Below are positions 8,815-18,017 of a stretch of 64,000 nt of DNA, piece by piece. Each line of letters starts with the position of its first letter. The first letter of the stretch is position 1. The stretch is from Vibrio nereis NBRC 15637 (GTDB lineage Bacteria; Pseudomonadota; Gammaproteobacteria; Enterobacterales; Vibrionaceae): NCBI RefSeq assembly GCF_001591105.1, contig NZ_BCUD01000003.1, positions 124,001-188,000 on the forward strand. The letters run 5' to 3'. The notes beneath the pieces were generated by a model. The model ran no database searches, was not told the DNA's origin, and saw only the letters and a list, made by a program, of their open reading frames with translations. The position numbers and the translations under genes are program-made.

Positions 8815-8823
8815 TGCTATAAT
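8815..8823 (+). promoter_or_regulatory. Extended -10 promoter upstream of sspA
   Basis: TGC-TATAAT (8815-8823) is an extended -10 element overlapping the end of the petC region; no clear -35 lies 17 bases upstream. The predicted start near 8830 lies before the 8851-8881 terminator, so sspA transcripts from here would have to read through it. Confidence 0.5.
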
Positions 8824-8850
8824 GCCGTGCTAATTCCCAATTATTAATCT

Positions 8851-8881
8851 AAACAATGGAGGCTAAGCCTCCATTGTTTTT
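8851..8881 (+). terminator. Terminator after petC, upstream of sspA
   Basis: A 13-bp stem (AAACAATGGAGGC and its complement) with a TAA loop is followed by TTTTTATC. It ends petABC. It also lies between the likely sspA promoter and the sspA start, so it may act as an attenuator. Confidence 0.8.
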
Positions 8882-8908
8882 ATCGTTGTAAGTGTGCTGG
8901 AGGGCTCC

Positions 8909-9544
8909 ATGGCTGTAGCTGCCAATAAACGTTCTGTGATGACTCTATTTTCAAGTGCATCTGATATGTATAGCCATCAGGTACGTATTGTTCTAGCTGA
9001 GAAAGGTGTAAGCGTTGAAGTTGAACTTGTGGATGACGCGAATCTACCTGCTGAGCTGATTGAACTAAACCCATATAAAACAGTACCAACTCTAGTTGAT
9101 CGTGAGCTAGCGCTTTATGACTCTAAGATCATCATGGAGTACCTAGATGAGCGATTCCCTCATCCGCCGTTGATGCCTGTTTACCCTGTTGCTCGTGGTA
9201 ATAGTCGTCTAATGATCTACCGTATCGAGAAAAACTGGTACACACTGGCTGAGAAAGTTGTAAAAGGCAGTGCAGAAGAAGCAGAGTCAGCGCGTAATAA
9301 GCTGCGTAATGACTTGCTGACGTTGGCGCCAGTTTTTGCTGAATACGAATACTTCATGAGTGAAGAGTTTAGCTTGATTGACTGCTACCTAGCTCCTCTA
9401 CTTTGGCGTTTGCCTCAGTTAGGTATTGAGCTAGTTGGCCCTGGTTCTAAAGAGCTAAAAGTGTACATGAACCGCGTATTTGAGCGTGATTCATTCCTAG
9501 CTTCTTTAACTGAAGCTGAACGTGAAATGCGTTTAACTCGCTAA
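8909..9544 (+). CDS. sspA: Stringent starvation protein A
   Basis: SspA is a glutathione-S-transferase-fold protein without GST activity that binds RNA polymerase and alters promoter choice during starvation and acid stress. From ATG 8909 the product is 211 aa; a GGAGG ribosome-binding site five bases upstream decides this start over the GTG at 8894. The N-terminal thioredoxin-like half contains SSASDMYSHQVRIVLAEKG and the conserved PYKTVPTLVDRELALYDS; the C-terminal half is all-helical. sspB follows after 10 bases. Confidence 0.94.
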   Translation: MAVAANKRSVMTLFSSASDMYSHQVRIVLAEKGVSVEVELVDDANLPAELIELNPYKTVPTLVDRELALYDSKIIMEYLDERFPHPPLMPVYPVARGNSRLMIYRIEKNWYTLAEKVVKGSAEEAESARNKLRNDLLTLAPVFAEYEYFMSEEFSLIDCYLAPLLWRLPQLGIELVGPGSKELKVYMNRVFERDSFLASLTEAEREMRLTR

Positions 9545-9554
9545 TCGTTCTAAG

Positions 9555-10028
9555 ATGGATATTTCTAAAATGACACCACGCCGACCATACATGCTACGCG
9601 CATTTTATGATTGGCTGGTGGACAATGACCTTACTCCTCACCTAGTTGTTTCGGCTACGTTGCCAGGTGTTAGGGTGCCGGAAGAGTTTATTCAGGATGG
9701 TCAAATAATTCTGAATGTAGCGCCTAGAGCGGTGGGTAATTTAGAGTTAGGCAACGAAGCGGTTACGTTTAATGCTCGTTTCGGTGGCCGCCCGCACTCA
9801 GTGATTGTCCCTTTATATGCTGTAGAGGCTATTTATGCTCGCGAAAACGGTGCTGGTACAATGTTTGAACCTGAAGAGGCGTATTTCAGTGAATCAGAAG
9901 AAGAGCTGATTGAGGAAGAGGAATTTTCTCTATCCGTTGCCACTGCTGAGGAGTTGGATGAGGCTCCAGAAGAAGCAGAGGAAGCGCCAAGGCCGAAAGG
10001 TAGGCCGAGTCTTCGAGTGGTTAAATAA
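9555..10028 (+). CDS. sspB: ClpXP protease specificity-enhancing factor SspB
   Basis: SspB is the adaptor that binds ssrA-tagged proteins and delivers them to ClpXP. The 157-aa protein begins MDISKMTPRRPYMLRAFYDW, the conserved substrate-binding fold (about residues 1-115), followed by a flexible acidic linker rich in E and A. It ends in RPSLRVVK, the short C-terminal ClpX-docking tail (LRVVK) known from the family. It is cotranscribed with sspA. Confidence 0.95.
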   Translation: MDISKMTPRRPYMLRAFYDWLVDNDLTPHLVVSATLPGVRVPEEFIQDGQIILNVAPRAVGNLELGNEAVTFNARFGGRPHSVIVPLYAVEAIYARENGAGTMFEPEEAYFSESEEELIEEEEFSLSVATAEELDEAPEEAEEAPRPKGRPSLRVVK

Positions 10029-10029
10029 T

Positions 10030-10060
10030 AAAAAAGCAGCGGCAATGTCGCTGCTTTTTT
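10030..10060 (+). terminator. Terminator after sspB
   Basis: The stem AAAGCAGCG / CGCTGCTTT with a 7-nt loop and a TTTTTT tail begins just after the sspB stop. The A-rich left arm makes it bidirectional, also serving dolP, which ends at 10072. Confidence 0.8.
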
Positions 10061-10071
10061 GTATCACACCG

Positions 10072-10641
10072 CTATTCACCATATTGAAATGCGCGAATCA
10101 CTTGTTTTACGCCAGAGATATTTCGGGTAATGTCCGTTGCAATATCGGCATGATGGCGTGATACATAGCCAAGCAAGTAGACTTCTTTATCTTCTGTAAT
10201 GACTTTGACTTTTATGTCACTGAGCTCGGAGTTGGCAAGTAACGCAGACTTTACCTTGGTCGTTATCCAGCTATCGTGGCTTATCTCACTCATCGAAAGG
10301 GGCTGTTTGACTTTGAGCTGATTGTGAACCGTATGAACCCCTTTTACTTGTCGGGCTTGAACTTCAAAGTCATGTCGTAATTGCTCTGTCGTCATTTGAC
10401 CAATCAGAACGACGGTCCCGTTGTAAGAGCTAGCCGTCACACGTGAGCTACCTCGGAATGGAGGTTTATTCGCTAACCCCGTCATCTCGAATTCGATATT
10501 GTTATCGTGCCAGATCTCTTTGGCTGTTCGCGGGTCGGTAACCATATTCACGGTTGTTGCCGCACCCGCCACAAACAAACCTGCACAACCAGTAGTAGAT
10601 AACGCGAAAATAGCCAGAACTAAAGCGCTAAATAGTCTCAT
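10072..10641 (-). CDS. dolP: Outer-membrane lipoprotein DolP (BON domains)
   Basis: DolP (YraP) is an outer-membrane lipoprotein with two BON domains that localises to division sites and supports outer-membrane integrity. The 189-aa precursor has a lipoprotein signal with lipobox STTGC (Cys at residue 19), then two BON repeats (about 46-113 and 124-189), each with the glycine-containing VxLxGxVxS-type strand (VVLIGQMTT and VYLLGYVSR). It is the last gene of a minus-strand lpoA-yraN-diaA-dolP cluster, three bases after diaA. Confidence 0.92.
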   Translation of the reverse strand: MRLFSALVLAIFALSTTGCAGLFVAGAATTVNMVTDPRTAKEIWHDNNIEFEMTGLANKPPFRGSSRVTASSYNGTVVLIGQMTTEQLRHDFEVQARQVKGVHTVHNQLKVKQPLSMSEISHDSWITTKVKSALLANSELSDIKVKVITEDKEVYLLGYVSRHHADIATDITRNISGVKQVIRAFQYGE

Positions 10642-10644
10642 AAG

Positions 10645-11238
<594 letters not shown>

Positions 11239-11637
11239 TTATCCTTGAGTTATTGCATTTTTTATCCACTCTATTTGTTGCCCTTGCTGATGGATCGCAA
11301 CGACATCAAAGCGGAAATCAGTTGAATAGATGGACATGCCTTGCTTCATCAACCAAACATTGGCTGCTTTTTGCAATTTTTGCATTTTACGGTAAGTGAC
11401 GGTTTCGGCCGCATGACCAAAAGCTTGGCTACTGCGATAGCGAACTTCGACAAATACGATCGCTGTACCGTCGCGCATAACTAGATCAATCTCACCGCTT
11501 TTGGTCAGGAAGTTTCTCTCAATTAGCTCTAAGCCGCAAGCAGAGAGATGCCTCTCTGCTGCAGCTTCGTAATACTGACCTTTGCTACGCTTATTGCGCA
11601 GCTTCGAACTCAGTCCAGCTAAGTTCACGTTGTACAA
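11239..11637 (-). CDS. yraN: YraN family protein (UPF0102)
   Basis: A small protein of the UPF0102 family with a restriction-endonuclease/Holliday-junction-resolvase-like fold; its cellular role is not established. The 132-aa product has the family motifs KGQYYEAAAERHL, GEIDLVMRDG and VFVEVRYR, in which E, D and E-x-R resemble the metal-binding PD-(D/E)xK core. The start at 11637 gives a 47-base overlap with the end of lpoA, so the two are translationally linked. A start further downstream would remove conserved sequence. Confidence 0.88.
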   Translation of the reverse strand: MYNVNLAGLSSKLRNKRSKGQYYEAAAERHLSACGLELIERNFLTKSGEIDLVMRDGTAIVFVEVRYRSSQAFGHAAETVTYRKMQKLQKAANVWLMKQGMSIYSTDFRFDVVAIHQQGQQIEWIKNAITQG

Positions 11638-13402
11638 CGCAGTTTTGGTCGATACTTAAAATGCCAGTGTGGCCTTGGACGGTATATCCTTGGATAACTT
11701 TCATTTGTGGCAGTTCATCAATCAGACGATAAGCGTCCATTCCTAGCGCTTGCAGTCTCTTTTCTGCGAAAGAGCCTTTTGGCCATAACTGATCCATCTG
11801 GGCTTTTAGTTGTTCATCAGGATTAACCAATAAAGGGATATCACCATAAGTCACATCAGACAGGTCTTCATATAGGCGACGCCCATTATTACTATAAGAG
11901 TTGGCAAACAACTTTGGTGGGACGGTGTCTGGGTTTATTGCCACTTCAATAAACGGTTTAATCAAGGTCAGTTCACCGCTACTCGCTACAATGTAGACAG
12001 CATCAATATCGCGTCGGCTGCGAGGTTGTGTTTCCAGTGAACGTCTTAGTACGGATCGCATTTGAGAAATATTTTGCTGGCTTTCCTGCAAACCGAACAC
12101 TTGGTTGATATGGCGTTGAAGTTGGCGTTTTTCACCGAATAATTCCACCGCGACTTTATTAGGGCTGTGTTTTTGCCACTCTTCTTTGAACGCTTTAACG
12201 GCACGATTGCCGACCCTGCCTTCGGGCGCGAGAATAAGCGGGAACTGATAGCCTTCTTGTGCCAAATATCTCGCACCTTCTGCAAATTCTTGGTCTGGAG
12301 ACAGTGCAAGGTAGCAGGTATGAGTGCTTGGTTTAATATCTTCAGGAATATTTAACGCAAGCATTGGTACTGGCGTTTCAAACTTCGCTTCCGCTTGCTG
12401 AAGTTTTTCGATGTTCTCTTTGATCAGCGGTCCAACGATAAAGTCAATGTTGTTTTGGATAAGTTCCGCTTCTAGTTGAGCCACAGAAATATTATCGGTA
12501 TCAATAACCGTCAATGTCTCGTTTTTACCGCGTGCTTTATCGTTCATCATTTCCAGCATGAAGCCATCACGGACCAGCTGAGATTGTTTAGAGAATTTCC
12601 CGGTAAGAGGGAGCAAAAGCGCAGTATTGACTGGCTGTTTAATTTCCAGCTTCAGCAGCTCCGATATGGCTTTTGGCGTGTATATGGCGGCTGGGTGACG
12701 AGCGTTCGCCGCAAACCATTTTTCAAAAGCAGACTGTAGATTGCCAAGAGACTTCGCCATTGATTTGTTGAAGCTAGCCAGTTCAACCCAACCCGCTAGG
12801 GTAGGACTTAGCGGTTTGGAGGTTAAAGACTGTAATTGCTCTGCCGAGTATTGGTTGAGGTTGTTCCAAATGCCGTCAGAGATAAATTGCTGATCTGAGC
12901 GTTCAGAAAATTGTCTTTCGTGGATCAGCTCTTGAGCGGCACTGACAAAATCACCTTTCTTCGTAAACAGTGATGCGCGTACCTGGTGATATTCTTTCCA
13001 CTGCTGATATTGCAGTTGCCACTCTGGTCGGAAGTTAAGTGATGCTAATGCTTTCTCATGCATGTTTTGTTTGATGAGAAGATCTGCTCTGGCCAGGTAC
13101 CATTCTGCTTGTTGCATGTCTGACAGGGACTGTCGTGCTAGACGTTTGATCAGCAGTTCTGCTTGAGTAAAATCCCCGTCTTCGACTGACGCTTTCAGAG
13201 CCATAACCAACCAGTCGTTCTGTTGAGAGCCTGAACTGCTATCAGCACGCATCAAATAATTCTGCGCCGGCTGATTTGGGTCTAGGGAAATATCAACGCG
13301 AGTGGATGAAGGTGAGGTTGTACACGCAGACAACGCAACGGCGAGGGCTACAGGAGTGAGTAAGCGTGTTACACTGAGTCGCTTATGGTTTTTCATGGCC
13401 AT
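11591..13402 (-). CDS. lpoA: Penicillin-binding protein activator LpoA
   Basis: LpoA is an outer-membrane lipoprotein that reaches through the periplasm to activate the bifunctional peptidoglycan synthase PBP1a. The 603-aa precursor has a lipobox ending ALSAC (Cys near residue 27), an N-terminal TPR-like helical region (about 45-240), and a C-terminal periplasmic-binding-protein-like domain (about 250-570, starting VNTALLLPLTGKFSKQSQLV). It is first in the lpoA-yraN-diaA-dolP cluster and divergent from rsmI with a 63-base gap, the E. coli arrangement. A second ATG two codons downstream is also possible. Confidence 0.93.
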   Translation of the reverse strand: MAMKNHKRLSVTRLLTPVALAVALSACTTSPSSTRVDISLDPNQPAQNYLMRADSSSGSQQNDWLVMALKASVEDGDFTQAELLIKRLARQSLSDMQQAEWYLARADLLIKQNMHEKALASLNFRPEWQLQYQQWKEYHQVRASLFTKKGDFVSAAQELIHERQFSERSDQQFISDGIWNNLNQYSAEQLQSLTSKPLSPTLAGWVELASFNKSMAKSLGNLQSAFEKWFAANARHPAAIYTPKAISELLKLEIKQPVNTALLLPLTGKFSKQSQLVRDGFMLEMMNDKARGKNETLTVIDTDNISVAQLEAELIQNNIDFIVGPLIKENIEKLQQAEAKFETPVPMLALNIPEDIKPSTHTCYLALSPDQEFAEGARYLAQEGYQFPLILAPEGRVGNRAVKAFKEEWQKHSPNKVAVELFGEKRQLQRHINQVFGLQESQQNISQMRSVLRRSLETQPRSRRDIDAVYIVASSGELTLIKPFIEVAINPDTVPPKLFANSYSNNGRRLYEDLSDVTYGDIPLLVNPDEQLKAQMDQLWPKGSFAEKRLQALGMDAYRLIDELPQMKVIQGYTVQGHTGILSIDQNCVVQRELSWTEFEAAQ

Positions 13403-13465
13403 GAGTTCTTAATTAATTCCGTATAAAATTATGTCTATATTAATCGTTGAAGTGATGGTAAACAA

Positions 13466-14329
13466 ATGACAGATAACAAAACCTTACCAGCAGAGGTCCC
13501 AACTCTCTACATTGTGCCTACTCCAATTGGCAATTTAGGCGATATCACTCAACGTGCGCTAGACGTACTTTCTAATGTTGACATGATCGCTGCAGAAGAT
13601 ACACGCCACACAGGAAAGTTATTGTCTCATTTTGGGGTTCATACTAAAACATTTGCATTACATGATCATAATGAGCAGCAAAAAGCGCAAGTATTGGTTG
13701 AAAAACTTTTAGCTGGTCACTCAATTGCGTTGGTTTCGGATGCCGGAACACCATTAATTAGTGACCCAGGGTACCATCTAGTGACTCAATGTCGTCAGGC
13801 AGGCGTTAAAGTTGTCCCTCTGCCGGGTGCGTGTGCTGTTGTGACTGCATTAAGTGCCTCTGGTTTGCCGTCAGATCGCTTTAGCTTTGAAGGTTTTTTA
13901 CCAGCGAAAAGTAAAGGTCGAAAAGATAAGTTTCTTGAGATCGCGAAAGTGGAGCGCACGTGTGTTTTCTATGAATCTCCGCATCGTATCGTGGATTCAC
14001 TGGAGGATATGCTCGAAATTCTTGGTCCAGACCGTGAAGTGGTACTGGCGCGTGAATTGACGAAAACATTTGAGACAATTCAAGGGATGCCATTAGGTGA
14101 GCTTGTTGAATGGGTCAAGTCAGATGAAAACCAGAGAAAAGGTGAAATGGCACTTCTCATCCACGGTTTCCGTTCTTCAGCTGAAGAAACGTTGCCTGAA
14201 GAAGCGACCAGAACGGTAGCCATTTTGACGAAAGAGTTACCACTAAAGAAGGCCGCAGCTTTAGCCGCAGAAATCTACAATTTGAAGAAAAATGCTCTGT
14301 ATAAGTGGGGGCTTGAGAATTTAGATTAA
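13466..14329 (+). CDS. rsmI: 16S rRNA (cytidine-1402 2'-O)-methyltransferase RsmI
   Basis: RsmI methylates the 2'-OH of C1402 in 16S rRNA, in the decoding centre, using S-adenosylmethionine. The 287-aa protein is a tetrapyrrole-methylase-fold enzyme: [15 protein letters not shown] near residue 15, [11 protein letters not shown] near 43, [13 protein letters not shown] near 90, and the proline-rich [16 protein letters not shown]. Length matches E. coli (286). RsmH, which acts on the same nucleotide, is encoded just downstream after rnpB. Confidence 0.95.
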   Translation: MTDNKTLPAEVPTLYIVPTPIGNLGDITQRALDVLSNVDMIAAEDTRHTGKLLSHFGVHTKTFALHDHNEQQKAQVLVEKLLAGHSIALVSDAGTPLISDPGYHLVTQCRQAGVKVVPLPGACAVVTALSASGLPSDRFSFEGFLPAKSKGRKDKFLEIAKVERTCVFYESPHRIVDSLEDMLEILGPDREVVLARELTKTFETIQGMPLGELVEWVKSDENQRKGEMALLIHGFRSSAEETLPEEATRTVAILTKELPLKKAAALAAEIYNLKKNALYKWGLENLD

Positions 14330-14408
14330 CCAAACCGTGGTGGTTGTCTTAGTTTTGGTGGAAATGTAAGCGAACAGACGACCCCGTTCATTGAATTTGT
14401 GATCTAGC

Positions 14409-14437
14409 TAGACAGTCACCATCAATCTCTATACAAT
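14409..14437 (+). promoter_or_regulatory. Promoter of rnpB
   Basis: TAGACA (14409-14414) and TACAAT (14432-14437) are 17 bases apart, placing transcription initiation at about 14445, exactly where the RNase P RNA begins. Confidence 0.7.
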
Positions 14438-14445
14438 TCGCCCTC

Positions 14446-14826
<381 letters not shown>

Positions 14827-14831
14827 ATTCG

Positions 14832-14868
14832 AAACCCATCGTAACTTCACTGTTATGATGGGTTTTTT
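14832..14868 (+). terminator. Terminator of rnpB
   Basis: AAACCCATC and GATGGGTTT pair across a loop that itself contains TAAC/GTTA, followed by TTTT. It starts a few bases after the end of RNase P RNA. Confidence 0.85.
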
Positions 14869-15006
14869 GCTTTATATTGACCTAATTTATTTTGTAAGCA
14901 TTAAACTTAGCGCAAAATCACGTGTTCGTACTGCATTGAGGTGGCGATAGCCTCTTAAATCAGTACACTGAAGACCCCAGCACCGTGAAGCTGAAACGAG
15001 AGTACT

Positions 15007-15957
15007 ATGACCGAAGCCTTTAAACACATTTCTGTATTACTTCATGAATCAATCGATGGGTTAGCGATTAAGCCGAATGGCACGTACATCGATGGTACTT
15101 TCGGCCGAGGTGGCCACAGCCGCCAGATCTTGTCGAAGTTGGGTGAGAATGGCCGCTTGTTCAGTATTGATCGCGACCCTCAAGCTATTGCAGAAGCAAA
15201 AACCATTGATGACCCACGCTTTACCATTATTCATGGACCTTTTTCAGGGATGGCTCAGTATGCTCAAGAATACGATTTGGTAGGCCAAGTCGATGGCGTG
15301 CTACTTGACCTTGGTGTGTCTTCGCCCCAGCTAGATGATGCCGAACGTGGTTTTAGCTTTATGAAAGATGGTCCGTTGGATATGCGTATGGATCCAACAT
15401 CCGGTATCCCTGTTTCTCAGTGGCTCATGGAAGCCGATCTTGACGACATCACTTGGGTTATTCGTGAATTTGGTGAAGACAAACATGCTCGTCGTATTGC
15501 CAAGGCCATTATTGCGTACCGTGAGAACGAAGAAAATGAGCCGTTAACCCGTACAGGTCAGTTGGCAAAGTTAATTTCAGATGCTGCACCTAAGAGCTTC
15601 AAAGAGAAAAAACATCCTGCAACTCGCGCTTTCCAAGCTTTCAGAATTTATATCAACAGCGAGCTTGAAGAAATTGATATCGCCTTGAAAGGTGCGGCAA
15701 GCATTCTCGCTCCTGAAGGACGATTGTCTGTCATCAGCTTCCACTCACTTGAAGACCGTATGGTTAAGCGTTTTATTCGTAAAGAGAGTAAAGGACCAGA
15801 AGTACCGCATGGAATTCCTCTAACGGAAGATCAGATTAAGGCACTTGGTAGCGCAAACCTCAAACCTGTTGGTAAAGCGATTAAGCCTTCGAAAGAAGAG
15901 ATCGACGTTAATACTCGATCGCGTAGCTCCGTATTACGTATTGCCGAAAAACTTTAA
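15007..15957 (+). CDS. rsmH: 16S rRNA (cytosine-1402 N4)-methyltransferase RsmH (MraW)
   Basis: RsmH adds the N4-methyl group to C1402 of 16S rRNA. The 316-aa product shows the family sequence: [13 protein letters not shown], the SAM-binding [10 protein letters not shown] (about 28-37), [18 protein letters not shown], and near the end [11 protein letters not shown]. It is the first gene of the division/cell-wall cluster here; no mraZ precedes it. The 127-bp leader after the rnpB terminator must hold its promoter. ftsL begins six bases after its stop. Confidence 0.95.
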   Translation: MTEAFKHISVLLHESIDGLAIKPNGTYIDGTFGRGGHSRQILSKLGENGRLFSIDRDPQAIAEAKTIDDPRFTIIHGPFSGMAQYAQEYDLVGQVDGVLLDLGVSSPQLDDAERGFSFMKDGPLDMRMDPTSGIPVSQWLMEADLDDITWVIREFGEDKHARRIAKAIIAYRENEENEPLTRTGQLAKLISDAAPKSFKEKKHPATRAFQAFRIYINSELEEIDIALKGAASILAPEGRLSVISFHSLEDRMVKRFIRKESKGPEVPHGIPLTEDQIKALGSANLKPVGKAIKPSKEEIDVNTRSRSSVLRIAEKL

Positions 15958-15963
15958 TTGCGA

Positions 15964-16281
15964 ATGAGTAAGCCGAACCATAATCTAGCGAAAGTTATAG
16001 CACTTGACCTCTTGACTGTTGGTCGAGTGCCTCTGGTTTTACTTGTACTGATCTTTTCTAGCGCAATGGGTGTGGTATTTACTACTCATCACACCCGACA
16101 AGCTGTAACAGAAAAAGATCAAGCATTAGTAGAGCGTGAAAGGTTAGATAATGAATGGCGTAATTTACTTCTCGAAGAAACCGCGCTGGCTGAACATAGC
16201 CGAGTGCAGGCGGTAGCTAAACAGGACCTTGAAATGAAACGTCCTGAGTCCGACAAAGAAGTCATAATTCATCTCCCATGA
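15964..16281 (+). CDS. ftsL: Cell division protein FtsL
   Basis: FtsL is a bitopic inner-membrane protein that forms the FtsQLB complex and helps activate FtsWI. From ATG 15964 the protein is 105 aa: a short cytoplasmic tail, one transmembrane helix (about 19-38), then a periplasmic coiled coil (about 42-100) with heptad-like spacing in RLDNEWRNLLLEETALAEH. A TTG two codons upstream could also serve. The stop overlaps the ftsI ATG by four bases. Sequence is poorly conserved between genera, so the call rests on topology and position. Confidence 0.9.
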   Translation: MSKPNHNLAKVIALDLLTVGRVPLVLLVLIFSSAMGVVFTTHHTRQAVTEKDQALVERERLDNEWRNLLLEETALAEHSRVQAVAKQDLEMKRPESDKEVIIHLP

Positions 16282-18005
16282 GCTCAAAAAAAGTTACTCC
16301 GGTTAAAAAAACAGAGAGCGAACAGCCTCAAACATTGATTCGTTGGCGCTTTTACTTGGTGCTATTTTTCGTCTTTGTGGCATTTGCGGCACTGGTCGGT
16401 CGTATTGCTTATATCCAAATTGTTGAGCCAGATAACCTGATCAAACAAGGCGATTTGCGTTCAGTCCGAGCAAAAACGCTGCACTCTGCCCGAGGGATCA
16501 TTTCAGATCGCAATGGTGAGCCTCTCGCTGTCAGTGTGCCAGTGGAAGCTGTGTGGGCCGATCCTGTCACTATCTTCAAGCAAGGTGGACTGAAAGATAT
16601 CGATCGTTGGCATGCATTAGCTGACGTCTTAGGGTTAAAACGCGATGAGTTGATCGACAAAATTAACTCCAATAAGTTGCGTCGCTTTATTTATCTTCAG
16701 CGCCAAGTAAGTCCCGCGATGGCACATTACATCCGTGAGCTAAAGCTTGCGGGGGTGGGGCTAAAAGCCGAATCTCGTCGCTACTACCCAGCGGGTGAAG
16801 TTAGTGCCCACTTAGTAGGTGTGACAGGTATTGATGGCCATGGCCTTGAAGGTGTTGAGAGAAGCTATGACAAGTGGCTAACTGGTGAAGCGGGTAAACG
16901 TATTATCCGTAAAGATCGATATGGTCGCGTGGTCGAGAATATTTCTCTGGAAGAAAGAGAAGAAGGTAAGCCACTGGAATTGACGGTAGACCAACGAATC
17001 CAAGCCATTGCCTACAGAGCCATTAAGCAAGCGGTCGCCGACTACCGCGCGACATCTGGGTCTGCGGTCGTTCTGGATGTGAAAACCGGGGCAGTACTCG
17101 CGATGGTCAACGCGCCTTCTTACAACCCAAACAATCGTTCTGATTTACAGTCGGCCAAAATGCGTAACCGAGTAATAACGGATGCCTTTGAACCCGGCTC
17201 GACTATCAAGCCTTTTGTGGTGTTGGCTGCGTTAGAAAACGGTGTCGCCGACGATCATACTATCATCGATACGGGGCGCGGCATCATGCGAATTGGTGGT
17301 AGCCGAGTACGAGATACGTCTAAGGTGGGCAAAGCCGATTTAACAACCATTCTTAAAAAGTCGAGTAACATTGGTGTGGCTAAACTCGCGCTAGACATGC
17401 CTCTAGAGGCTTTACTAGGCATGTACAGCTCAGTTGGCTTTGGTGAGGTTTCAGGACTTAACCTAGTCGGTGAAACGCAGGGTATTTTCCCCAACCGACG
17501 TCGTTGGTCAAAATTTGAAATTGCGACGTTATCTTTCGGTTATGGTCTGACTATCACTCCGCTTCAATTAGCTCACGCTTACGCAACACTGGGTAACTTA
17601 GGTAAATACCAGCCTATTCATATCATTGAAAATAACGATCAAGACTTCTCAAAACAGGTGTTAGGTCGTGAAAACGCTCGTAAAGTATTGGCAATGTTAG
17701 AAACCGTGACACAGCCAGGCGGTACTGCCACCAGAGCGGCTGTTCCTGGTTATCGAATAGCAGCCAAAACAGGTACATCACGTAAAGCGATCGCTGGTGG
17801 TTATGGAGACGAGTACTTTGCGTATACCGCTGGGGTCGCGCCTGCAAGTGACCCGCGTGTGGCGCTGGTTGTGGTTGTCAATGAGCCGCAGGGCGATAAC
17901 TATTACGGCGGCTCTGTCGCAGCCCCTGTGTTTGCTGAAATTTTAAAAGGGACGCTACAAATTATGAATGTCGCCCCTGATGAGAACCGTTTTAAAGATA
18001 AATAA
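16278..18005 (+). CDS. ftsI: Peptidoglycan D,D-transpeptidase FtsI (PBP3)
   Basis: FtsI is the septal transpeptidase that cross-links new peptidoglycan together with FtsW. The 575-aa protein has a cytoplasmic tail, a transmembrane helix (about 26-48), a class B PBP dimerisation domain with RGIISDRNG at 72-80, and a transpeptidase domain with the three active-site motifs: SxxK as S308-TIK311, SxN at S362-N364, and KTGT at 495-498. All catalytic residues are intact. It overlaps ftsL by four bases (ATGA). Confidence 0.97.
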   Translation: MSSKKVTPVKKTESEQPQTLIRWRFYLVLFFVFVAFAALVGRIAYIQIVEPDNLIKQGDLRSVRAKTLHSARGIISDRNGEPLAVSVPVEAVWADPVTIFKQGGLKDIDRWHALADVLGLKRDELIDKINSNKLRRFIYLQRQVSPAMAHYIRELKLAGVGLKAESRRYYPAGEVSAHLVGVTGIDGHGLEGVERSYDKWLTGEAGKRIIRKDRYGRVVENISLEEREEGKPLELTVDQRIQAIAYRAIKQAVADYRATSGSAVVLDVKTGAVLAMVNAPSYNPNNRSDLQSAKMRNRVITDAFEPGSTIKPFVVLAALENGVADDHTIIDTGRGIMRIGGSRVRDTSKVGKADLTTILKKSSNIGVAKLALDMPLEALLGMYSSVGFGEVSGLNLVGETQGIFPNRRRWSKFEIATLSFGYGLTITPLQLAHAYATLGNLGKYQPIHIIENNDQDFSKQVLGRENARKVLAMLETVTQPGGTATRAAVPGYRIAAKTGTSRKAIAGGYGDEYFAYTAGVAPASDPRVALVVVVNEPQGDNYYGGSVAAPVFAEILKGTLQIMNVAPDENRFKDK

Positions 18006-18017
18006 TTGAGACACTCT

